This document shows positions 18,068 through 27,400 of a stretch of DNA of 64,000 bases, one piece after another (the stretch's first letter is position 1; each line of letters opens with the position of its first letter). A program made the position numbers and the translations under genes. Source of the DNA: Microbacterium sp. H1-D42 (GTDB lineage: Bacteria; Actinomycetota; Actinomycetes; Actinomycetales; Microbacteriaceae); contig NZ_CP093342.1 in NCBI RefSeq assembly GCF_022637555.1, positions 2,294,001 through 2,358,000 on the forward strand. The letters run 5' to 3'. The notes beneath the pieces are model-generated. The model searched no databases. It was not told where the DNA came from and saw only the letters and a list, made by a program, of their open reading frames with translations.

Positions 18068-19978
18068 GTGACCCACGTGCTGCAGAACGTCGTCTTCCCG
18101 CTCGACAGAGACCCCGACCTGCTGCCGCTCTACGCCGATCCCGAGACCTGGTCCGTGATCGATGAGGAGCCGGTCAGGATGTCAAATCGAGCCCACCTCG
18201 GCAACATTCTCGGCCGCACCCGCGCCCGGATCGTATCCGGCCGGCGCGTGTCGCTCGGGACGTACTTCAACGCCTTCCCCGCATCGTACTGGCAGCACTG
18301 GACCAGCGTGCGCGAGGTGCGCCTCACGGTGCGCACGACGGGGCCCGCGACGATCCTCGTCTACCGCTCCAATGGCTCCGGACTGCGCCAGCGCGTCGAT
18401 GATCGCGAGGTCAGCGGTGACTCCAGCACCTCATTCGACCTGTCGCTGACGGAGTACAGCGACGGCGGTTGGATCTGGTTCGATGTCGTCGCCGACGAGA
18501 AGAGCGCCGTCCTCGAGAGCGCCGTGTGGACGACCGAACAGGAACCCGCCCGCGCCGGCAAGGCATCGCTGGGCATCACCACGTACAACAAGCCCGACTA
18601 CTGCGTCGAGACGCTGCGTGCACTGGCGGAGGCACCGGAGGCACTGGAGGTCATCGACCGCATCTTCCTCGTCGACCAGGGCACGCAGCTGGTCGCCGAC
18701 CAGGACGGCTTCGATCAGGTCGCCGGCGAGCTCGGCGAGACCCTGCAGGTGATCCGACAGCCGAATCTCGGCGGGTCCGGCGGATTCGCCCGCTCGATGC
18801 ACGAGACGCTGCAGCGCCCCGAGAGCGACTTCGTGCAACTGCTCGACGATGACGTGCTCATCGAGCCGGAATCGCTGCGTCGTTCTGTGGTGTTCGGCCG
18901 GTACGCCACCACTCCGATGCTCGTCGGCGGTCACATGTTCGATCTGCTGGACCGCCCGAAGCTGCACGGCTGGGCCGAGGTCGTTGACGAGCATCCGTTC
19001 ATGTGGCGCAACCTGTACCAGGAGAAGATGCCGCACGACTTCGGCGCGGCCAACCTGCGCCAGTCGCCACTGCTGCACATGCGGATGGATGCTGATTACA
19101 ACGGCTGGTGGATGTGCCTCATCCCGCTTGACGCGATCCGCAAGGTCGGGCTGTCCCTGCCGGCGTTCATCAAGTGGGACGACGCGGAGTTCTGCCTCCG
19201 CGCCGGCGAGGCAGGCTTCCCGACCGTGTCCCTGCCAGGCGTCGCTCTGTGGCACGTCTCCTGGGTGAACAAGGACGACACCATCGACTGGCAGGCGTAC
19301 TTCCACGCCCGCAACCGCATCGTCGCCGCGCTGCTGCACTCGAACGCACCGCGTGGCGGACGGCTCTTGAAGCACAGCCTGCGAGTGGACCTCAAGCATC
19401 TGATGATGATGCAGTACTACCCCGTTGCCCTGCGCGCCAGGGCACTGCAGGACGTGCTCTCGGGTCCCGGCCACATGCTCGGCAATCTCGCCACCGCGAT
19501 GCCGGCAGCCCGGGCGCTGGCCGCCGAGTACCCCGAGACCGTCGTGCACCGCGACCCCAGCCGTGTACTGCACTCGCGGAACGGGCGGCGCGTGTACAAG
19601 CAGAGCAAACTGCACGAGTTCGACAGCCCGAAGGGACTGCGGCTGCGCTGGTTCACCCTGCGCGCTCTCGTGGCACACTGGATGCGCACGCCTGATCCCG
19701 CGAACGTCTCGCAGCCCGAGGTGGAGTTCGGCAAGAGCGACGCGATGTGGTGGCGTGTTCCGTACTACGACAGCGCGCTGGTGAGCTCGGCCGATGGCTC
19801 GGGCAAGAACGTCTACACCCGCGATCGCGCCCGATACCGTCGGATGCTGCGCGACACGATGAAGCTGCACGGCCGGCTGCGTCGAAACTGGCCGAAACTG
19901 CAGGCCGAGTACCGCAAGGCACTCCCCGAGCTCGTCTCGGATGCGTCCTGGCAGCAGACCTTCAAGGAGACCCCATGA
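18068..19978 (+). CDS. glfT2: Galactofuranosyltransferase GlfT2 homologue
   Basis: GlfT2 extends galactan with alternating beta-1,5 and beta-1,6 galactofuranose from UDP-Galf. The 636-residue protein is almost the length of mycobacterial GlfT2 (637). It shows the N-terminal beta-rich part with FNAFPASYW (about 68-76), NLGGSGGFARS, the metal motif DDD (260-262), the catalytic WDDAE (D371, D372) and H396 in WHVSW. These positions match the mycobacterial metal ligands and base (D256, D258, H396, D372) closely. The start is GTG 18068, eight bases after a TAGGCT box. The gene sits with glf and an ABC exporter, which supports galactan synthesis. Confidence 0.92.
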   Translation: MTHVLQNVVFPLDRDPDLLPLYADPETWSVIDEEPVRMSNRAHLGNILGRTRARIVSGRRVSLGTYFNAFPASYWQHWTSVREVRLTVRTTGPATILVYRSNGSGLRQRVDDREVSGDSSTSFDLSLTEYSDGGWIWFDVVADEKSAVLESAVWTTEQEPARAGKASLGITTYNKPDYCVETLRALAEAPEALEVIDRIFLVDQGTQLVADQDGFDQVAGELGETLQVIRQPNLGGSGGFARSMHETLQRPESDFVQLLDDDVLIEPESLRRSVVFGRYATTPMLVGGHMFDLLDRPKLHGWAEVVDEHPFMWRNLYQEKMPHDFGAANLRQSPLLHMRMDADYNGWWMCLIPLDAIRKVGLSLPAFIKWDDAEFCLRAGEAGFPTVSLPGVALWHVSWVNKDDTIDWQAYFHARNRIVAALLHSNAPRGGRLLKHSLRVDLKHLMMMQYYPVALRARALQDVLSGPGHMLGNLATAMPAARALAAEYPETVVHRDPSRVLHSRNGRRVYKQSKLHEFDSPKGLRLRWFTLRALVAHWMRTPDPANVSQPEVEFGKSDAMWWRVPYYDSALVSSADGSGKNVYTRDRARYRRMLRDTMKLHGRLRRNWPKLQAEYRKALPELVSDASWQQTFKETP

Positions 19979-20931
19979 CGACGGCCGAATTCGATCCGGC
20001 GACCGCGTCGATCGTCATCGTGACGTACAACCGCTCACACCTGCTGAGCGGCCTGCTCACCAGCATTCGATCGATGGACCCCAAGCCGGGCCGCGTCGTG
20101 ATCATCGACAACGCCTCCGCTGACGACACGACAGAGGTCGTGGAGTCCTTCCGCGCCGACATCGGCATCGAGATCGTCTACCGCCGCCTCGAGACGAACA
20201 CCGGAGGCTCGGGCGGTTTCAGTGAGGGCATGCGCACGGCGTACGACCTCGGCTCCGAGTGGATCTGGCTGATGGATGACGACGTCGAGGTCCTTCCAGA
20301 CGGGCTGGACAAGATGGGGCGCTGGTCACACCGTTTCAAGAGCATCCAGGGCCGCCGCTACGACTACGACGGCAGCGAGTTCTACTGGCAGTACCGCATC
20401 GCCGAGCGCATGGGCATCCCGATCCCGTTCGCGCCGTCGAAGTTCGACGCAGCCGGGTACCGCGAGATGAACAGCGGCTGCTTCGAGGGCATGTTCATCC
20501 ACCGCTCGATCGTCAAGCAGGTCGGACTGCCCGACGCCCGGTTCTTCATCTACTGGGACGATCAGGTGTACGGCTGGCTGGCCTCACGCGTGACCACGGC
20601 CGTGATCGTGGACGAATTCGTGCTGCGACGCACGCGCGAGATCAAGCAGTGGGACCTGGGCATTCGTCATCTGAACGCCTCCAGCAATGCCTACCGCTAC
20701 TACATCATGCGCAACCGCGCCTTCATCAAGCAGTACTACCGCGTGCACGGCACGTACAACCCGGTGGCGTTCGGCCTCGGCACGACGGCCACGTTCTTCA
20801 AGGAGCTGATCCGGCTGGTGTTCGTCGAGCGCACTGTGCGCGGCACGAGCAACCTGTTCCGCGGCATCCGCGACGGCGGCAGAGCAGGGCGGGATCGCAC
20901 CTGGCAGCCGATGCCGGCGTTGGAGAGTTGA
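19975..20931 (+). CDS. GT2 glycosyltransferase, possibly galactofuranosyl (GlfT1-like)
   Basis: From ATG 19975 the protein is 318 residues. It has the GT2 N-terminus SIVIVTYNRSHLLSGLL, an NTGGSGGFSEG motif like the NLGGSGGFARS of its GlfT2 neighbour, DDDVEVL as the metal site, and FIYWDDQVYGWLAS as the acceptor/base region. Relatives with the GGSGGF motif act on galactofuranose or rhamnose primers, so a GlfT1-like starter enzyme or a rhamnosyltransferase is likely. It overlaps glfT2 by 4 bases (ATGA) and the next gene by one base (TGATG), so the three form one coupled unit. Confidence 0.82.
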   Translation: MTTAEFDPATASIVIVTYNRSHLLSGLLTSIRSMDPKPGRVVIIDNASADDTTEVVESFRADIGIEIVYRRLETNTGGSGGFSEGMRTAYDLGSEWIWLMDDDVEVLPDGLDKMGRWSHRFKSIQGRRYDYDGSEFYWQYRIAERMGIPIPFAPSKFDAAGYREMNSGCFEGMFIHRSIVKQVGLPDARFFIYWDDQVYGWLASRVTTAVIVDEFVLRRTREIKQWDLGIRHLNASSNAYRYYIMRNRAFIKQYYRVHGTYNPVAFGLGTTATFFKELIRLVFVERTVRGTSNLFRGIRDGGRAGRDRTWQPMPALES

Positions 20932-21554
20932 TGAGCGAGCCTCAGCAGCCCGAGTACGTCTGGGCGTTCCCTCCTGAGAAGCCGCGCGGAGGGCGGGGCT
21001 GGCTTGTCGGCATTCTCATCGTCGTCGCGGTGGCGATCGCAGCCGCCATGCTGCTGCTGTTCTTGCGCCCCTGGGCGACGGCGGATCCGGCTCCGACGCC
21101 GTCAGCGTCGGCTTCGCCGTCGGCCACGCCCTCAGCATCCGACACACCCACACCGACACCGACACCGACACCGAGCGCGTCGGCCACCGCGACAGCCACG
21201 CCGTCGCCGCCGGCGACTGCCACTCCCTCGGCACCTGCCGACCCGGCGCTGCCGGTGTTCCGTGGCAAGGTTCAGCCGCTGCTCGATGACGCCGTCACAG
21301 GTCTGACCTACGCGCGCGACTCCGACGCGCAGGAAGGCGTGCAGCTGATGGATCAGCTGCAGGGCGACGCAGGGCGGATGTCGGATGCTGTGGCACCCAG
21401 TTCCATCGCGAAGGCGTGGGGAACACGGGTCAGCACCTACGGCACTGCGCTGGATCGCCTGCGAACCGCATTCGAGACAGGGGCTGCCACGGCGGGCCCG
21501 CTGTCATCCGCCCAGTCCGCGCTTGCTCAGCTTCAGGACCTCGTCGACGGGTGA
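20931..21554 (+). CDS. Single-pass membrane protein with Ser/Thr/Pro linker, unknown function
   Basis: The 207-residue protein has a short cytoplasmic tail with aromatic residues (YVWAFPPEK), one membrane helix (about 23-45), a 55-residue Ser/Thr/Pro/Ala linker with TPTPTPTPS, and a mostly helical C-terminal domain of about 100 residues outside the cell (LLDDAVTGLTYARDSDAQEG). The linker is typical of wall-spanning or glycosylated regions. The start overlaps the preceding GT stop (TGATG), which ties it to galactan synthesis. I do not recognise the family. Confidence 0.7.
   Translation: MSEPQQPEYVWAFPPEKPRGGRGWLVGILIVVAVAIAAAMLLLFLRPWATADPAPTPSASASPSATPSASDTPTPTPTPTPSASATATATPSPPATATPSAPADPALPVFRGKVQPLLDDAVTGLTYARDSDAQEGVQLMDQLQGDAGRMSDAVAPSSIAKAWGTRVSTYGTALDRLRTAFETGAATAGPLSSAQSALAQLQDLVDG
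21151..21174 (+). repeat. Hexanucleotide tandem repeat in linker
   Basis: Four copies of CACCGA encode the Thr-Pro run of the linker. Loss or gain of a unit would keep frame and change linker length by two residues. Confidence 0.7.
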
Positions 21555-21564
21555 CTTCCGACGC

Positions 21565-22296
21565 TCAGGTGTGGTCGGCGTTGTAGCGGTCCAGGACCTC
21601 GCCGATCGGTGCGTCGAGCACGAGCTCGCCCCTGTCGAGGTAGAGCCCTCGCTCGCAGAACCTCCGCAGATCACGTTCGCTGTGGCTGACGAAGAAAAGC
21701 GTGCGCCCGGCGGCGAGCATCTCGTCGATGCGCTTGTAGCACTTGTCGCGGAACGCCTTGTCGCCGACGGCGAGAACCTCGTCCACGAGCATGATGGGCT
21801 CATCGAGCTGCGAGACGACCGAGAACGCGAGGCGCACCTTCATGCCGTTGGACAGGTGCTTGTACGGCGTGTCCTGGAAGTCCTCCAACTCCGCGAACCC
21901 GATCATCTCGTCGTACCGAGAGGACACCTCAGCCTTCGACATACCGTGCAGGCCAGCTGTGAGACGCACGTTCTCACGCACCGTCAGGTCTCCGACGAAC
22001 CCGCCGGTGAGCTCGATCAGCGGCGCGACTCCGCCATTGACCTCCACGCCGCCCTCGTCCGGGAGCAGCACGCCGGCGACGAGCCGCAACAGAGTCGACT
22101 TGCCTTGACCATTGCGTCCCACGACGCCGATCGACTCGCCAGGCGCGACGGTGAACGAGACGTTCCGCAGCGCCCAGAACTCGCCGGGACGCGACCTGCG
22201 GCTCACCCCGGAGAAGAGGTCCTTGAACGTGCGGCTGCCGCGTCGGTTGCGGCGAAAACGGACGCCGAGTCCGCTGACCTCGATCGCAGCACTCAT
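21565..22296 (-). CDS. Polysaccharide ABC exporter ATPase (Wzt-like), galactan locus
   Basis: The 243-residue ATPase has Walker A GRNGQGKST (60-68), an NGMKVRLAF signature where most ABC proteins have SGG, and Walker B IMLVDEVLAVGD, the pattern of Wzt/TagH/RfbE polysaccharide exporters. The N-terminal extension before the first strand (FRRNRRGSRTFKDLF) is also typical. There is no C-terminal carbohydrate-binding domain. The ATG lies in a TGATG overlap with the permease gene upstream. Together with glf and GlfT2 it probably exports lipid-linked galactan. Confidence 0.9.
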   Translation of the reverse strand: MSAAIEVSGLGVRFRRNRRGSRTFKDLFSGVSRRSRPGEFWALRNVSFTVAPGESIGVVGRNGQGKSTLLRLVAGVLLPDEGGVEVNGGVAPLIELTGGFVGDLTVRENVRLTAGLHGMSKAEVSSRYDEMIGFAELEDFQDTPYKHLSNGMKVRLAFSVVSQLDEPIMLVDEVLAVGDKAFRDKCYKRIDEMLAAGRTLFFVSHSERDLRRFCERGLYLDRGELVLDAPIGEVLDRYNADHT

Positions 22297-23111
22297 CACA
22301 GCTCCTTCAGGACGGGGCGCTCAAGCGTGCGGAACACCCAGATGCCGAGCACGAGGATGATCAGGCTCATAGCCACGCTGATGAGCACAGCCTGGGGCTG
22401 CCACTGGTCGGGGAAGAACGCCATCCGGTACAGCGTCATGATGCCGGCGAGCGGGTTGAACATGCCGATCGTCTGGAAGAGCCCTGGCAGATCCTGCACG
22501 TTGTAGATGATCGGCGTCGCGTAGAACATCGCACGCAGAATGAGCGCCGTTGTGCGCTCCAGATCTGTGTACAGAGCGCACAGCGGTGCGACGAGCAGCC
22601 CGAGTCCGACCAGCAGCAACGCCTGCAGCAGCACCGCGACCGGAAGCCAGAGGATACCCCAGCCGATGTGTGCGACCTTGGTCGGATCGGACTCCGTCAT
22701 CATGTTCACGACGACGAAGATCGCGATCACCGGCAGTGAGAACAGGAACTCGATGCCCTTGCTGAGGACGATCCGGTTCACCCAGATCGTTCGGGGAATG
22801 GCCGTTGACCGCACGAGCCGCGCGTCCTTCTTGAACGCCCTGGTGAAGTCTCCGACCGCGGAGTTGAACCACACCCAAGGCAGCAGCGCGCTGATCAGGA
22901 AGATGATGTACGGCTGCTCCCCGACGGTGCGCTGGAAGACCTGAGTGAAGACGAACCAGTAGATGGCGCTCATCACCAGCGGGTCGAGCACCGACCAGAG
23001 ATACCCCAGCGCGCTGGTCGAGTAGCGCACCTTCAGATCGCGAGCCGACAGCAGCCACAGCGAATGGAAGTAACGCCGCGGCGTCCCCGGCGCGCCGACC
23101 GTTGTCACCAC
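22296..23111 (-). CDS. Polysaccharide ABC exporter permease (Wzm-like), galactan locus
   Basis: This ABC-2 type permease has six predicted membrane helices and the ARDLKVRYSTSALGYLWSVLDPL start seen in Wzm/TagG proteins. Several starts are possible: GTG 23126, 23111 or 23108. I chose GTG 23111, one base after the glf stop region and with GAGAG eight bases upstream, giving 271 residues. It lies between glf and the ATPase gene, with the ATPase start overlapping its stop codon. Confidence 0.87.
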   Translation of the reverse strand: MVTTVGAPGTPRRYFHSLWLLSARDLKVRYSTSALGYLWSVLDPLVMSAIYWFVFTQVFQRTVGEQPYIIFLISALLPWVWFNSAVGDFTRAFKKDARLVRSTAIPRTIWVNRIVLSKGIEFLFSLPVIAIFVVVNMMTESDPTKVAHIGWGILWLPVAVLLQALLLVGLGLLVAPLCALYTDLERTTALILRAMFYATPIIYNVQDLPGLFQTIGMFNPLAGIMTLYRMAFFPDQWQPQAVLISVAMSLIILVLGIWVFRTLERPVLKEL

Positions 23112-23112
23112 G

Positions 23113-24411
<1,299 letters not shown>

Positions 24412-27400
24412 CTAGGGCGTGATCGGAGTCACTGGTCCGACGACCGCGGTGACGACGCGTTCGTCGGCTCCTCCCATGTCTGTGTACTCGATGACGACGC
24501 GGATGAAGTGAGCTTCATCATCAGACGTCACGAGGTATGCGGTGTTCTGTGTCGGATCAGAGCCGGGCGCCTTGGTCGTCACCCAATCCGCTTCCAGAGC
24601 ATCGGCGGTTGCCGCGCGCTGCCACGTGTAGGTGAACTCCACCTCCTCGGTGCCGTCCTCATCACTGGGGACGCCGATCGACAGAGTGGAATCGACCTGT
24701 GGCGTCCCGCCGATGACCGGTGCGACCCCGACGTCGTTCACGTTCTGGACGACATTGGCGGTGGCTGCGGAGGTCACTACGTGGACGACCCCGTCGATCT
24801 CGAAACTCACGCGAGCCTCAAGGTACTGGTCGACCGCGCTGTCGTTCGGTACGAACGTGCTCCGGTTCGGCGCTCCAGCATCGGGGTTGACGCCGCCCAG
24901 GATGAGTTCCTCACGCTCGGTGATCTCCTCAGGGCTGGCACCCTCACCTCCGACCCAGAAGAACCGTACGTTCTGCGCGGCCGAGAGGTCGTACGCGACT
25001 CCCTCCAGATCGAACAGCTCGGCTACGACCTCATCTCCTTCCATGAGCGGGTCAGGGGCGGTGATGCGCAGTTCGCCGACGTTGATGCAGTCCTCGGGTG
25101 CGGCTGCTCCCGGGGTCAGCACCAGGCAGGTGTCCACGAATCGGATGACTTCGAAACCTCGAATGATGTCGACTCCATCGGATTCCTCAGCCTCGACTGC
25201 GCCGGTGTGCTCGACCTGCCAGTAGTCGCCGATCGGCGTGACCTCGTAGGCGGCGCGCACGTCGGCGTACTCGGCAACGTCGACTGCGCCACTGGTGGCG
25301 GCGTCGTAGCGGACCTCGCGGATGATCCGCAGATCACCCGGGTTGATCTCACCCGTCAGCATCCGTGCACGGTATGCACTCGCGCTCGCGTGCTGTTCGA
25401 TGACCTCTCCGTTCGCGTTGACGAGGCCGAGTTCCACCGCCAGGTAGGCGTCGCCGTCGAGATAGTCGTTGCCTGCACGACCCTCGATCAGGTCGCTTCC
25501 CTCACCACCGAGGATGATGCTCGGGAAGCCGTCCGAGTCGATGATCGGCCCGTTGCGCATGAACTGCTGTCCGAAGTTCATGCCCGCGGGGTGCAGCATC
25601 TCACGCAATCCGTCAACCAGATCCAGAGTGGACTCGGTCATCTTGTGCAGGACCTCCTCGTCTCCGAGAAACTCGCCCTCCACTGCGACGGTCGGTCCTC
25701 GCAGGATGTCGTTGCCGGAACCGCCCGAGAGGCCCTCGAGCTGATCGAAGCGGTCACGCACCGCAGTCGTGTCGGGACGCTGGAGCAGAGTGAACCTGAA
25801 GTCTGCATCCACCGGCTCCGTCTCGCCGAAGTACGTCACCCAGTCCCAGCCCATGTTGCCGAGGTGCCGGTCTGTGCCGAACTTCTCTGCGACCAGGATG
25901 TCGTCGCCACCCTCGCCCTCGATGTCATCGTCGCCGCCACGTCCGAGTACGACGTCGTCACCGCCGATCACATCGTTCTGGAACTGGTTGGCGTTGTCAC
26001 CCTGGGCGAGGTCAGCGTGGGATCCACCCTCGACCCAATCGTCGCCCTCACCGCCGAAGATGTTCGCCCGGCCAGTGCCTCCGAGATAGGTGTCGTTGCC
26101 GTCACCGAGGAAGACGTCTCCTATATCGCCACCTCTGGTGACGAAGTCATGACCGCCTCCACCGAGCAGCAGGTCGAAGCCAGGACCACCGTTCACGACG
26201 TCGTTGCCCAGGCCGGCGCGGATCTCATCGTCGCCGAACAGATCGGTGATGATGTCGTCGCCGACGCCGCCGTGGATGAGGTCGTTTCCGGAACCTCCTT
26301 CGATGGTGTCGTTGCCTTCGCGACCCCAGAGCGAATCGTCACCCTGGTCGGCACGCATGCGATCGTCACCGGCTGTGCCGTGCATCTCGACATGCTCCTC
26401 GCCGACGAATCGATACTCGCCGTTCGCCAGCTGCGTGAAGCCGTGAGGCAGCGGCGACGGATTGTCGAGATCGAACTCGATCTGATTCACGTGGAAGATT
26501 CCCGCCGGGATGTTCTCCGCATCGGTGTTGCGCTCGATCAGCGAGGCGAACGAGTTGCCCTCGAGTCCCGCGAACAGCTGGTTGCCCTGGTTTCGGAACA
26601 GGTAATAGAACCGGTCGCCGAACTGCAGATCTTCCAGCGTGTTCTCGAACACGAAGTTGAACGTCGTCCCGAGCATCCCACCGAACGGGTTCAGCCGCTC
26701 CGCGAGACCACCGGTCCAGAAGTCCACCAGGTCCAGTCCTGTGCTGCGAGTGCTCCAGCTTCCTGTGGATGCCATGAAGTCATGGCGATCTGCAGGGGCA
26801 GGCGTGGCGACTGGTGCGTAGGCCGCGAGTTGCGTCTCGACACCGGCATCCACCGCCCCCAAGCCACCAAGGATGACGATCCGAGTCACGCCGAGGCGTG
26901 CGATCTCATTCTTGACGACCTGCGGGATCGTTCCAGTCGTCGGAACCAGCAGCATCGGAGCGTCAGCCCGACCCGCAACCGGTGCGGCCGCAAGTGCATC
27001 TGGGAAGTTTCGCCCAGTAGCCACGTACAGCGTGTCGCTGCCAGTCGGGTATGCCGCACGGCTGATGCTGACGGCAGTCGACCAGCGATCGATTCCCGCC
27101 TGGCGCGTCACGGCTCCCGTGGTGAACGGATCGAGTGCGCGCATGATCCTGTCAGGCACGACCCCGGCTCCGCCAAGCACAACGATCTGCTTCGGCTTCA
27201 GACGCCGCAACTCGGCAACTGTCTCCGGCGGGATATCGCCGGACCTCGTGAGCAGGATGGGCGCGCCAGCGCGTCCCAACCCGCCGTCACCGCTCTTGGA
27301 TGCGACCGCTCCGCCGACGAGAGCGTCGGGGAAGTTCGTGCCGACGGCGATGTACGCACGATCGACACCGGCCGGGAAGGTCGAGCTGCTCACGCGAGCA

